DNA of 64,000 nucleotides, taken from assembly GCA_035610365.1 (NCBI GenBank), contig CM069434.1, positions 31,024,238-31,088,237 of the forward strand, in the 5' to 3' direction. This document shows, in pieces, positions 12,226 to 24,578 of this stretch. The notes below the pieces were generated by a model. It made no database searches. It was not told where the DNA came from and was given only the letters and a program-made list of their open reading frames with translations. Origin of the DNA: Aquatica leii. Its lineage: Eukaryota > Arthropoda > Insecta > Coleoptera > Lampyridae. Each line of letters begins with the position of its first letter. Position 1 is the first letter of the stretch. The position numbers and the translations under genes were made by a program.

Positions 12226-12383
12226 AAAAAAATTGATAGCCGATTTAACAGGTCTTGATTGGCTGTAATTCTCGAAACCTTGCGCGTATAATGTTCTCTA
12301 AAATATTTTAGATCCTTATTGCACGATTCCTGTGCTTCCTCAGTTAATTGTCTAATAACCAAAATAGGCATTTTCTTCCGCAT
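12226..12383 (-). other. Minus-strand transposon-like coding scrap
   Basis: The minus strand gives a 62-codon frame with LTEEAQESCNKDLKYFREHY and TRKVSRITANQDLLNRL. Its polar, non-random composition resembles C-terminal pieces of transposon-linked proteins in arthropods, but I cannot name the family. It is cut at the plus-strand element's tail. Confidence 0.3.
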
Positions 12384-13107
12384 AAGCTATGTAATTTTTC
12401 CGATTTCTATCTTCTTTTGTGTACAATCTTTAAAAACAATTTCTCTAAATTTAGATGACCGTTCTGCATTTTGATTTTTTTCTCGATTATTTCTGGTGAC
12501 AAATTTTCAAACAATCAAACTACTTTTATTCTTGGCAACTTTTTCTTTGGTAATTGTATTTTTTGATAATCCATGTTATTTTGGTTTTTGTTTTTTCTTT
12601 TAATTTCTATACATTATCCTTATTTTTACATTCTATAAGTATACCACCATTACTTACAGGAAGTATTCCGGTTATAATCATACTCGTAGGGTCAATACAT
12701 TTTTTAATGTCATTCTTTGTATCTACACTTTTTTGTTCTACGTTTTTAGGTTTTATTATTAAAGCTGGTTCATATTTTTTTAATTTCAATTTATCCGCAT
12801 ATGTTGGTAATTTATCTTGGTTCACTATGCTTTGTTGAATAACATTATCAATCTTTTCATTTTGCTTATGAACACCATCTTTCAGTTGTTTTAATGCTTT
12901 TATACCATCCAAAATATTTTTTTTTATTTACACAGTGTTCACAATAATAATCAAAATGACGTTTAGCTATCAATATACCGTATTCGTCGGTAGTTATGTT
13001 ACCACATTTGCAATGATACATTCTATCACAAATTCATGTACAATAAACAATTTTATCATTTTTAATTAGGTCAACATTACATTTTGCACAACTTGCTGCT
13101 TTAGACA
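12384..13107 (-). pseudogene. Non-LTR retrotransposon ORF1 with PHD-like zinc finger
   Basis: From ATG at 13107 the minus strand reads MSKAASCAKCNVDLIKNDK, then VYC (stop) ICDRMYHCKCG and YYCEHC. This is a C4HC3-like cysteine/histidine pattern of the PHD-type finger found at the start of ORF1 proteins in some insect CR1/jockey-like elements. The frame continues at 12912-12607 with LKQLKDGVHKQNEKIDNVIQ (probable coiled coil), YADKLK, ALIIKPKN, DTKNDIKKCIDPTSMIITGI and NGGILIEC. These are typical of the nucleic-acid-binding ORF1 middle region. A last recognisable piece, RKNYIAYAEENA, is at about 12400. One stop lies inside the finger and shifts follow, so it is dead. ORF1 normally precedes an endonuclease-RT ORF, which is missing here. 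Confidence 0.6.
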
Positions 13108-14329
13108 TTCATATTGTTAACTCTTGTAATGGCCTTTATAGTTTTACCAGTTTTAATTAATTTTTCAACTTAATTTAATAATTACTTTCAGAGCACACAT
13201 AAACACATCCGCACTCCGCGCGCGCTTTAATGAGTATATAACAAACCGTAACATTTTTATTTTAAATAAATGCTAAATGTACAATTGTTATTATTTGATA
13301 TGTGAATTTAAACAGTTTTCAGTTTGTTATTACTTGCTTTAGTTATTGCAGAATCGTTCATATTAACTGACAATAATGACTACTACAGTCGTCACATTAA
13401 CAACTTTAGCAATGCACTTTTTTCAATGTAACTAGCACAACTGGCTTGATGCACTTTCCATTAACATACTTTAAAAAAACTTTATCTGTAGAAGAAGAAT
13501 TTTGTAACTGTTTTGTAACCGTCGTTTGATCTTTTGCATTAAGTTATTGAAGTTTGACGTATTTCAACTCATTTTTGTCATTTCTAAGTTTTAAGTAATT
13601 TTGTTTACAAAATGTCTTGCTTAACTACCAGTGTGCTATCTTTTTGCTAATTTTGCATATTCTTTCTACTAATAAATTCAGAATGCTTTGAGATAAACGA
13701 GTAATTTGATATTTTTAAGCAGTGAATTGTGTTAACACTATGAAAAAACGTGTTTATTTTTTTATATCTTTACTTACGCTTGCAAGTACGATGAAAATAC
13801 TTGGTAAAAACTTATGTAAAATTACGTGTTGTTTGAATTTATCTTCTTTGTTGGTTACACTTTTTTCATAGGAGATTGTCTTCTTTTTTTGAAATATCTG
13901 TTTACAGTACGTGCATCTTTTATAAAAGAAATTCATTTTTATTTAATAAGGCAGTTGAATACAAGCTCTTTCTCGGAAAACAATAAAATGTGGTAGTGCC
14001 GCGGTTTCTCTAAAATTTAAAGTAACAGTTGCGAGTTTTAAATGCGTTTGTGAAATAGTTATGTAGAAAGTTAATTGCTTTACAAAAAAGTTAGGTCTTC
14101 TTATCTGTCTTTTATCTTCGGTTTGTGGTAGCGGGTTGTTTTAAATTATTCTAACAACTCTGAATCATTTTTGGCTACTAGACTTGGGGACTGCGAACTA
14201 CCAACCAGAACACACTCCGAGTAAACAGGTATTTAAAATAATACTTATACAGTTGAATTTGCTATTAATTATAAAAAACCTTTCAATAAAATTTAAAACT
14301 CTATTGTTGTGAAAAACCTAGCGCTACCG
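13108..14329. other. No recognisable gene
   Basis: AT-rich. A minus-strand frame at 13936-13754 contains a CTYC...HVILH spacing that vaguely recalls a zinc finger, but it is not supported by any other feature. Nothing else is visible. Confidence 0.45.
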
Positions 14330-15500
14330 TAAGGAGTTGTTCTAAATGTTCAGAAAACCAGTAAAAACGTACTAAAAAAAAACGTTAATGACGTCAGAAG
14401 TTAAAGTTAAATTTGCTGTCTGTTTTAATAATCTTCATTGTACAAAAAATAAAAGTTTTGTTAAGAATAAAGTTGTATTGGATTGTGTTTTCGAGTTTGC
14501 TGATTGTTTATTAGACAATGGCGCTTCTCGCACTATTGTTGGTTTTAAAGATTGAGACATTTTTAGTCAATTGGGTTTTAAGTTAAATAAGTCAGTTAAA
14601 ATTAATTGTGTTGTTGCTAAATGTAAATCAGTTTAGAGTTTAAGTTCACTTCTCGTCCTAATTGAACTTAAAGACAAAATTGTTATTTTAAAAATTTTAG
14701 TTGTTCTTCCCGTTCCGCATAATTTAATTTTAGGCGTTGATTTTCGGAAGTAAGCAGGCATCGTTCCCGATGTTAGAAAAGGTAAATAGCGTTTTGAAAG
14801 TATAGACACCATTACAATTGAAAAATAAGGATTCAGTTATTCAGTTTTGTCTCAATCTTTCCTTAGAACAACTTAGTCTTATTAGACTTCTACCGCGAGC
14901 TAAGAGTGAATATTCGTACATCCTTGTAGTTGCCAATCACTTATTGAAATTTGTTTTGTTTTTCTCGTTACATTCCGTTACTGCAACAACAGTGACCAAG
15001 CATCTTGTACAAAATGTGTTTTTAATGTTTGGAGTCTCTCAATATCTTCAGTGCGATAACAGCACACAATTTTGTAGTTCGGAGTTTAAGAAAATAGGTT
15101 CTTCTTATGAATCCAAAATTATTTTTAACGCTAATTATCATCCACAAGCAAAGACTCAACAGAATTATGAAAACAATGCTATCGTCTTATATCAAAGACA
15201 ACTATTCACACTAGGTTAAATATCTTGCTAAAGTAGCATGTGCTATTTGTACCAGCGTTTATAAAGTGACCGGTTTAACGCTGTTTTTTGAGAGCTATCT
15301 AGACGAATCACATCATGGCAAAGCTGCAGATTTAGACACTATCCACAATTTAGCCTTTACAAACTGTACTTTTTTGGCCGAAAGAGGTTCCGTATTAAGC
15401 GAAGTTTACGTAGACTTTTTAAGGTGGGAGACACAGTGTGGCGGAAGAATTATGTGCACATTGTTGCACGAAACGTCGCCATCTAAAAAATTTTAAATGG
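14330..15500 (+). pseudogene. Ty3/gypsy remnant: zinc knuckle, protease, integrase, with RT deleted
   Basis: A CSKC start of a Gag zinc knuckle is near 14338. The retropepsin region at about 14475-14750 has LLDNGASRTIVG (active site, DTG-type changed to DNG) and LILGVDF (flap/C-terminal block). Within about 50 bases integrase core sequence begins: LPRAKSEYSYILVVANHLLK, VTATTVTKHLVQNVFLMFG, LQCDNSTQFCSSEFKK (second catalytic Asp) and NANYHPQA (before the third acidic residue). It continues after a shift with LAERGSVLSEVYVD and VWRKNYV of the chromodomain-proximal tail. RT and RNase H, about 2 kb in a full element, are missing between protease and integrase. No LTRs were found. The remnant is dead. 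Confidence 0.75.
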
Positions 15501-18500
15501 TTTATTTGCTGTTTTTAACAAATAATCTAACTTGATTAAATCTAATATTAAAGAAGGAACATAACACGTTACCTTAAATTTTATCGTATTGCATTCAGCT
15601 CATATTTTTTGGTCATGTAGAAAGTATGATCTATTACTTTGTTGAAATGAAAATTTGTTACAGAATATACAATTTTGATAATTTAAAAATAATTTAAATT
15701 TAGCTTTATAATTAGGTATAGCAAATTGTTTTAATTTACGTTATAATCATTTTAATTAACTTTTACATAATATTTATTTTTATACTATTTATTTAAGTGG
15801 TAAAAGGCGTTATTTAAGTTTTTAAAAATATGCAATAAAGAATTAATCATTAATAATTGTTGTTACGTAGTTTGTTTATTTGTTTTTGATGCATTTATAA
15901 ATTATTATATAAATAATTATTTATTTTTAAACTACGTTATAATTTTAAATACATTTTTCGAAAATAAGATTTATATTTACATTTCGTGATCTAATTAAAT
16001 TATACATTTAATAATTAATTATAATTACAGTTGACTGTGCTATTTCAAGCAACGTTGGTTTGAATACATTATCTGCAATTATGAGCTTTACAAAAGTTAA
16101 CTGCGTCACGTTGTGTTTCTAGTTGAGTTATATTCTATATCTTTACAATGTAAAATGACACACAAGAAACTACTTTGTCTTTATTTTACAAGTACGCTTT
16201 AGATAAGTATGATAACATTTAATTTAAAGTCAAACACAATCGTCAAAGATGTGTTATAAAGCTTAATTTATAATTTCTGTATAATTATAATTAATATTGC
16301 TATGGTATATTGTTTAAGTATAACAGGAATAATTAATATATTTGTTTTAATTATAATAATTTAGTAACTTATACTATTAAAATGAGAAACATTAACATTT
16401 TTAAAAATATACATAGTCTTACACAATTATTTTTTTAATTTATTTTAATTATTTTAAGGTATTTTATAGATCAGAAGTAAGAGACGAAAATAAACTAAAC
16501 GATGGTTTAAAAATATTAATGCATTTTTTGGCAAATCTACCACTTAAACTTTTTAATTCAAAAGTTTTAATTGTTAAACACCCTGTATAAGATGTAAAGT
16601 TTATTATAAGTAAGATATAAAATATGATCTATAGTTACACTCCACTGTAAATTTTGTTGCCATAACCCCAGGTATAATACTTTTGTAGAGATGTACACAT
16701 TTTTAATTTGTTACCAAATAATTTGTAAGTTTAAGGAAAAACTAAATAAATACGGATTGTGTATGAGTCTTTTTTTATGAAAACAAAATTCAAAAGTACT
16801 TAAGAACTTTACCGACCGTACACTTCTGGTAAAATTGATATCATCAAATAGAAAATTAATAATATACATTAAAATAAATGAACATAACATAAGACAGTAA
16901 TCGTAAAACTAACAAACGTAGACACACACTTTTATTTAAATAATAATTTACTTTAAAAACATAGTTCGATTTGTCACTTTGCGGTTCTAGAGTTTTTTTG
17001 TCATTACGTTGTTACACTAATAAACAAATATTGATGTTTGCAATAAAAACTGTACAAAAAGCTTGTTTTATCAGGTTCTTTGACACCAAACTACGTAGAA
17101 GTTAAAGTTGACTTAGAAACCAACGCATACAAAACAAGTTAAAAATTTAAATAAAAGATTGCTTTTGTAAATAAACTGTAACACCCTTACGGTAGCTTAG
17201 TTTGACAATTAAGCACGATTAACACAACTTTATTATACAAACTGAAATTATTCGCTATAATAAACGTTACAATTCAAGTAGTTATATTTAAATTCGTTAT
17301 ACAAACTAATTTTTTTTTCCATAATAAACGTAACAATTTTTGTATTGTATTTTTAATACGGGTTTGAGCTCAAATTTAGACGGTTAAATGTTGTAACACA
17401 AAAAATCTTTAACACCTGTTGCGACAAGGACAAAAATTCAAATTATTTAGGTTAATTTTGTTGCTATTGCAAATGTCGATGACTTCTTTATAAGTAATTA
17501 AGGTTCACCGGTTAGTATGCGTGTGCTGTTGTCAGTTTAATTTAGCTTTTATTGAAAATTTACGGCAGGTGGTGACTATTGTTATTTATTTACTATAATA
17601 ATGTTTACAAACAAATTACGGAAACATTTAATTACGGTGGCGGCAATATACGAGATATTGCAAAACTAATTCTAATGATAAAGTTAAGTTTCTATTTGGT
17701 TAAATAAGGTGAATGCTGTAGAAATGAATTATGTAACTGAATTATCAATCACAGAAAACATGTTTAGAAATAAACTTAATTTGAAGAGCTTTCGATCGTT
17801 TTAACCAATTTTAAGCCATTCTGGTACGAGCGATCAATTAATCCGCTAAGTAATCAGTTAATTAACTAAAGCTTGGTTAGTACAAATAGCACCAGACAAT
17901 TCGAAAACTGATGGTCAACACAATTGAGAGTCTTTAACGTTACAAAAATTCTTACCCCACAAATTTTATTAAGATCTGTGAGAATAGCCCGTGCACAGCA
18001 AGTATTCGTTATTAGGCTTAACCAAAGAATAGCAGGCTACAAACTAATACTAAAAACGGTTAGCTAGGTACAGAGCGATAGGTCGTAGAATGTTATTTAA
18101 GTAAATAAAAGTATTTAAAAATAATACAAGAAGCAAGTCGTAGAAGAGAAAGAGGCTTTCTCGGTTCAAACGGCTGTTTCTTTAACTTTTCTCGTTATGC
18201 TTAAATGTTTGTGAAAGTCACACGTTTTGTAACGGTAGAAGTGAGTCGCTTTCATACTTAATTTTAAAAACAATTACGGCCACTTCTGCTACTAGTGAAA
18301 GTAATATGGCAAGAAAAAAATAAATTTTAATCTTCTAATAAATTGATTAAATAACACTTTTCTGTCAATATAACTTTTATGTCACTTTTTGTCTTATATG
18401 TTCTCTAATTTTGACAATTAAATTGTAAATCATTTTTTTATTTAATTTTGTTTTATTGCAGTTTTGTAAGTTTTTTATATTTTAAATAACGTTGCAGATA

Positions 18501-18794
18501 TTACTAAAATACTTATGTTTTGATAATAATTTTTATTATTAATCTTTTTGTAACGCAATGAAGATTATGTTATGTAGAAATTTTATTACAATATTTTTGT
18601 ATTACATAAATTAGAATATTTGTGCATTTGTTTATAATGTTGCCGACAATGTTTTTATTACATACTATAGACCGAAGTAAGCAAGATGCTTGGCTGACTG
18701 TTAGTCTTGTACTTTTGATAGTATATTTAAAGTAAAAAGTATTTCGGCGGAAAAATCCAATAATATACAAGTTATCCGGGTAATAGTTTCCTAA
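15501..18794. other. AT-rich DNA without a recognisable gene
   Basis: No ORF above background. A local direct duplication is visible at about 17232-17278 and 17298-17338, sharing TTATACAAACT and ATAATAAACGT. The segment 17830-18310 is less AT-rich and may be a decayed repeat, but I could not identify it. Confidence 0.5.
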
Positions 18795-19665
18795 ATGTAT
18801 TCTCTGCATCAAACGTATAATAAGTGCATATTCTTTAAATTTGAGGTTACTTCAAAGAAAAACTTAAAGAGCTACACTACTTTTGAACTACCTCTATTGA
18901 CAGAAATAATTACTTTTTTCTTTGATTCCAGCTACCTCACATATAATTATAATATATACATACAAAAGTTTGGTACGGCCATGTATAATTCTGCGTCTCT
19001 TATCTTAGCTAATGTCGTAATGCATGACTCATTAAATTATGTATGTGATAAACTTTCGTTTAATCCTACATTTTTGTTGTGTTACGTTGATGACATGGTT
19101 ACTTGTATCCTAGAATATGAGTTAAGTTAAGTTAATTAGAGAAAATTATATAGAGAAGATTTTGACAGATTGGTACACTAAACCCATTGCTGACAATAGA
19201 TCTATCAACTATCTATTTATTCATCCACATTACCAAAAAATCAATATAAGTAATTCTATGAAAAATAAGATTATGAGTTTGAGTAGTCCACAATTTCAAG
19301 AACAAAACTTAACGACCTTAAAAAACATACTAAAACGCAACAACTACCTTAGCAAAATTATAAATAAACTATTATGTAAAACTAACAATTCACCAACACA
19401 TCTAAGCACATACACTAAAATTATTATTGTACCTGGCTTAACTCAAAGCTTACCTATTTTTAAAAAATACTCACAAAATTAGTACATATAATACAAAAAC
19501 TATATACAACGTGCTACATACAAAAACAAAAGATAAAATTAGTAATCTTGAAGTACACAATGTCGTATACAAAATCGATTGCAACGATTGCAACAAATGT
19601 TACATAAAACAGACAAAACAAAAAACAAAAATTTGTCTAAAAAATTACTTGTACGACTAGCAGAA
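18795..19665 (+). pseudogene. Penelope-like element RT and GIY-YIG endonuclease
   Basis: The frame at 18795-19130 carries the PLE RT blocks IQKFGTAMYNSASLILANVV and LLCYVDDMVTCI, with the catalytic YVDD intact. After a deletion or shift, 19162-19482 gives TDWYTKPIADNRSINY, NISNSMKNKIMSLSSPQFQ and LTTLKNILKRNNYLSKIINK, the thumb and linker typical of PLEs. The GIY-YIG core follows at about 19560-19625: VVYKIDCNDCNKCYIKQTKQ. PLEs prime reverse transcription from a nick and are distinct from LTR and non-LTR classes. The gene is 5'-truncated and frameshifted. This is the best-preserved PLE in the window. Confidence 0.8.
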
Positions 19666-19931
19666 TTTACCAAAATTTTATTTCTAAAATGTGATTAAGA
19701 TTCACTGGATGTATGTTTTCTGTTTGTGTTTTATTCTATTTTTATCTCTATACTAACTGTTAATGTTATTGTTAGTTTATTTATAGAATTGTAATTTTCT
19801 GACTAATTCTTTAAGCAGCTCATTCATTTTATGTAAGTGTGCACCTAATAAGTTAATTATAGTTAAACGTATACGTATCTATAATCTGCTATTTTAAATC
19901 TAATGTGTTTCTTTTAGTTCTTCAATAAATA

Positions 19932-19980
19932 GTGGCCATGATGAATTGCGCACAATAGCGCCACAAAACGTCGTAGTAAA
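19932..19980 (+). other. PLE 3'-terminal hairpin motif
   Basis: CATGATGA is followed by a GCGC/GCGC hairpin (loop ACAATA) and AAAACGTCGTAG, about 270 bases after the GIY-YIG core. It has the same layout as the motif at 340-400 behind the first PLE. It resembles a hammerhead core without helix III; activity is unproven. Confidence 0.4.
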
Positions 19981-19989
19981 TAGAATTAT

Positions 19990-22500
19990 TAGCAATCGCC
20001 GCAACTTCAAATTTAATCGTTCAACTATCTAATTTACATGCAGTAGCAACAAAGATTGACGCATATAGTTAATTACACCATTTAAAAAAATACTAAACAC
20101 TGACCCCACTATAGTTTCTTGATAGCAAGTAGTAAAACGTTCACTACTTTATTTATAGATGAAAAATGGGCGTAGTATGTAAGCTAACATGTACGACGTT
20201 ATGTGCTTAAATTTGGCTATGAATAAATTCAAAACGATTAAACAAACTTGAATGGCGTTAACTCAGCGTATTTACAACTGCTATATTACATAACGTTAAC
20301 GATGTTTTAAATTTACTAAAACTAAATGATTTACTCTGATCTATGATTAAGTTCTTAATAATTACTAATTAGAATAATTAGTTCGCTAAAATTAAATTAA
20401 AAATGTTAAAAACTGAATAGATAATTACAAAATACAAATAAAAAAACTTCCATTATACAATACGTTAAGATAAAGCCATGGACTCCAATAACATTTCTTC
20501 TGGAGGTTATTAAAAAATTATCACCATCTATGGGAACGTTTATACTCTCTTTAAATTAAAACTATTAAAAAAGTGCCGTTTTAAAGCCTTAGTAGACCTG
20601 CTAAAGGAATTTTAATCAAATTAAAAACAACATGGCCGTAGCCATTTTAAATTACTTGCAAACACTGATTTTATTAATAAATTGGTTAATCCTGCTAGAA
20701 TACAGCATCATTCTTATACAGCAAAATTACTAAAAACGTAAAGGAATAATCAAAGATAAGAATTAAACAGAAACAATAATTGCTTACAATTTAGCGGATA
20801 CCGTCTTAACAAAATCTGACCTTTCGCAGCGACGTAAAATATGCAAGACAAAGGGTAAAAATTTGTTGCATCCACGCTTCTTTTCCGTAAATGACAAATT
20901 CGATTACGCATTTACAAACAATAGGAGTCCGCAAACCAGTGAAGGTGTGAACTTTAATATTACTTGTAGAAAATACATAAATAATAACATGTAACAAAAT
21001 AAGATTTAAAATAATGTATACAAAACAGTAATTGTTTTTAAGATTGTTGCTAATTATTAAATGGGTATATATACAAACTTTAGTCTTAGATAACAGCCTA
21101 TTAAAACCTTTTATAACAAACTAATTTAATACAGATAAATACAGTAAAATAATAAAAAAAACATGTAAACAAAACAATTTTTTAATGGGACTGTACTCGT
21201 TAGTCGGATGCAGTTTTTACAACCATAAATTATGTATGTAACAATATATAAAACTCACAGTGAGAATTATCAAAAATAAAACCAATAATTTATAAAAAAT
21301 TATATAAAGTTATAATTGTAAGAATACGACTGAATTTAAAATAAAATTTTAGAAGCATAAAAAATAAAAATCATTGTTTTAAAGTAAAAACATAATATAA
21401 CAGCATTTGTATTAATTTATCGCTTAAATTCTTTAAGACTTTAAAACAACTTTCTTCTTGTTAAATATTTTATATGTAAAGTTAGAAATATAATAATGTT
21501 GATTGTATCGTAAATTTGTTGTTTTTTTAAAATAAGGATTTAAAAATACAACACGCAATGTATATAATTAAATACCATTTGTACTAATGTTTTTTTTTGT
21601 TTTTCAATGATAACATATTTAAAATTTTTGTAAAATCTTTAAAATACCATAAGAGATAAACTATAAAGTAAAAACATATATGCGTGAAAAAAAAACATTA
21701 ACTACGATTTATGGAAACCGTATTTTATGAGATTTTTATCGATTATCTAGAAACTATCTAAGCTGTATAAAATACATTTTCAATTTATTTTTCTATAATG
21801 TTAGTTAAATTTTTATTTAAAAAACGTTTTACTAGAGCTTAAATTAATTATGCTCTTTAGGTATGTTTAAATTTTTGTAAATAAAAACACAATTTATTCT
21901 TTATTTAAAATTATATACTTTTATATTTCAAGAACAGTATTTAACGGTATTAAACGGTATATAGCAAAACAAACTCTAAGAACAATTAATAATGATAAAA
22001 ATAAAAATTCTTTACATTTGTTAACGTAATAAAATTTATAAATACGCTGGAAGACGTATTTAACTTATAAACTTTTAAGTAACAGTATCTTAACCTGAAG
22101 AGAAAATCCTTCAAACTTTTTTGACACGAATCTATACTTAGTTGATCGAGTGTTTAACTTTAAAAGTTTTTTTCTGTATTTTATCATGCAAAAAAATTTA
22201 AGAACGGATTTGTATAAAAAAGCATTTTGAATATTTTTTACATATTTTTATACCAAAATTCTATTTTAACTGTAAAAAAAATTTATTGTTGTAGTTAACT
22301 GGTTATCCAAAATTTAAAATTATTACCAAATTTAGATTACTTATTATGATGTAAGTGTTTAAATAATAGATAATAATTAAAAAATTATCTTAATCTTAAA
22401 TTACCAACATACAATTATGTATGCAAAAAAATTAATGTACAAATATATTACATTAAAATATACCCACTAAACACGGATTGAAACTGTTACAGTCACAAGA
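19990..22500. other. AT-rich DNA without a recognisable gene
   Basis: Dense stops on both strands. The short frame at 20806-20997 has no recognisable features. I see nothing else here. Confidence 0.55.
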
Positions 22501-22920
22501 TTAAAACAATTGTTTCATTACGTTGTTTCGTGTTAGTTCCATTTTTATATCATTTACATGTAACTGACAGTGAATAAATTGAAAGAGTTCCGATTTTTCA
22601 CAATCAGTTTTAAACCGTTTCAGTACTTGCAATTTTTTTCCCATAATCAGCAACCGTCTAATAACTGATTTATTAAAACCGAATATTTTTTGAATCACTA
22701 GAATTGTTTGAAGATCGGTTAAATAAAACTGAATTATTTTCAAAACAGTAGAATCGTTCCAGGAAAAACGAATACTTTGTGATAAGTCAGCATTAGTCGT
22801 TGCTATACTTTTGATTACTGCCGTCAACGCTTGCGCTGCAAATTGATATCTTTTCACTTGTTCGGTTGCAGTTTGATAAGTGATGCTGTGTGTACAATTA
22901 CGAAATGGAACAATAAACGG
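22501..22920 (-). CDS. Uncharacterised open frame, possible gene or transposon fragment
   Basis: An open frame runs upstream of the first ATG (22857) to about 22920, giving roughly 135 codons. That is unusually long for this AT-rich DNA, and the residue mix is non-trivial. It contains IRFSWNDSTVLKIIQFY and a later IQKIFGFNKSVIRR. The spacing of W-x-x-x-x-V-L-x-x-I-x-x-Y followed by a second helix faintly recalls a MADF/Myb-like DNA-binding domain. I do not regard that as established. It could equally be a transposon scrap or chance. No neighbours or regulatory signals help. Confidence 0.25.
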   Translation of the reverse strand, partial: PFIVPFRNCTHSITYQTATEQVKRYQFAAQALTAVIKSIATTNADLSQSIRFSWNDSTVLKIIQFYLTDLQTILVIQKIFGFNKSVIRRLLIMGKKLQVLKRFKTDCEKSELFQFIHCQLHVNDIKMELTRNNVMKQLF

Positions 22921-23211
22921 TAAGTCGAAGCATTTTATTATAATCCATAAATGTAATCAATATTATTATCATTTCTGTTCTTTATGTATCATGTTTTAAT
23001 TTGTATAAAAAATGTAAATTAAAACACATGGTTGCGTTAAGGTAGATTATTGCGTAAATCTGGTGATACTTTAGGATTTATAATTACAGTTCAATTCTTC
23101 AAGTTTTCTATACGATTATGTACAGCTAACGGTATTCACAGTGTTTTTATAATAATATTATTATATATTATATATTAAGTTTGTGTTGTTTTTGATTAAA
23201 AAAGTGTATTT
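22921..23211. other. AT-rich DNA
   Basis: No feature was identified. A TATATTA-rich run lies at about 23155-23180. Confidence 0.5.
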
Positions 23212-23787
23212 AATTTTTTCCACTACTAGTTGTATACGCTTGCATTATTACCTATAATAGAAGGCCGTGAAGTTGTACTTTTTTAAGCGCAGGTAAATAA
23301 TATTTCATTATTAACTAGTAGTTAATAATGAACATATTTACATTTTCTGATAATACTACAACAGTTTCAAAGAAAAAAAGTTTACCTAACTGCGTACCAA
23401 GAGCAAGAGATTTTATTTAATGCTAATTTAAATTTTCAAATCGCTCAATTAATAAATTAATTTGATTTTAAAAAGTAAGTTATTTGAAGTTCGCGCTTAA
23501 TTAAATGTGAATATTATTGAGTTAAATATGTTTTAGATATAATCAATGCTTAAAATAATAATGTTTTTAAACAATTTAAACAACTTTAGCAATAAAAACT
23601 TACGTTATCTGTTTATTTTTGTGTTTTAAATCACAATTAAGAATTACGTCAAAATTAATTCTATTAAACTAATGACAACTGTCAGAATTACTGACTTGAT
23701 TTTTAATTTAAAATTAATAACTTAAATTTTAAATTTGATTTAGTAACAGGTAGAAAGGTTTTAATAATTCTAGTAGTGGAAAAAATT
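23212..23787. mobile_element. 576-bp segment bounded by perfect 18-bp inverted repeats (MITE-like)
   Basis: AATTTTTTCCACTACTAG at 23212-23229 is the exact reverse complement of 23770-23787. The interior is AT-rich and non-coding. Size and structure fit a miniature inverted-repeat transposable element. The flanks do not show a clear target duplication, so the family is unknown. Its right end lies 13 bases from the palindrome at 23801. Confidence 0.45.
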
Positions 23788-23800
23788 GTATATATAACAC

Positions 23801-23901
23801 GGTTGAGAAGTTCATTATAACCTGCGCGATTTATATCCCTCGACGCTTCGCGTCTCGCGATATAATCTATCGCTTAGGTTATAATGATGCACTTCTCAAC
23901 C
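23801..23901. repeat. 101-bp palindromic element
   Basis: GGTTGAGAAGTTCATTATAA at the left pairs with TTATAATGATGCACTTCTCA and CC at the right. The loop region is GC-rich (CGACGCTTCGCGTCTCGCGA) and also partly self-complementary. Outside, TATATA-rich ends continue the symmetry imperfectly to about 23789 and 23913. It is probably a tiny fold-back MITE. Its base composition stands out sharply from the flanks. Confidence 0.55.
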
Positions 23902-23913
23902 TTGATATATAAT

Positions 23914-24578
23914 ATACTATTGTGTAACTATGATTATGTATGTATATAAACGAAATATTTATTTCTATGTTACAGATGCGGTTAAAAGTTGCTACCCAAC
24001 AGTAACTGATGCAGTTTTCGAGGCTTCCGTGAAAAGATCACAAAAAGAAAGTTGCAATATGTAAAAAACTCATTGTGATGTATTTAAAAATATTTATTGT
24101 GCAATAAAATTTGAAACGTGCATTCGAAAATGTATTATTGTATTATTGAAGGAATTGTTTTAGTTCATTATTGAAACAAGAAAATCATATATTTATTGAT
24201 CATTTAGTATCAGTTCAAGAACGAAGCTTTTAAAACGTAAACCGAATGCAACATTTGTTTTGCAACAGGTTTGAATTTAAAATACCGAAACTATACGGAT
24301 TCAAATAAGTGAAACAGCGATGGACTTATAGCTATTTTATTGCAGTTAGGTTTCTTTCATGTTTGAAACAAGAGTGAATCATAAATTTTTTGTTTTGAAA
24401 CTGTTACTAAACATTATCAGTTTTGTGTTTACTGGGTATAGGTACGTGTGTCTTAAAATGTTTAAAATTTTCAATGAAAATTATAATTGAGAAACTAAAA
24501 CCAAAGCGTATCACTAATAAAGTTGATTGCCGAAAAATCGGCACCAAATGGATTTTTGATTCTTTAAAGAATTTTTTT
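23914..24578. other. No recognised gene; possible short exon-like segment
   Basis: At 23960-24061 a good 3' splice-site look-alike (TTTCTATGTTACAG) precedes about 28 open codons ending in TAA on the plus strand. Alone this is not enough to call a gene. The rest is AT-rich. Confidence 0.3.

Noticed and set aside
13754-13936. Zinc-finger-like CTYC...HVILH frame
   Set aside because: A single weak Cys/His pattern in a 60-codon frame; no family features.
22872-24061. Plus-strand two-exon gene model using TTCGGTTGCAG / GGTAAGT and TTACAG
   Set aside because: Joining the two candidate exons in the only open frame gives an immediate stop, so the model fails.
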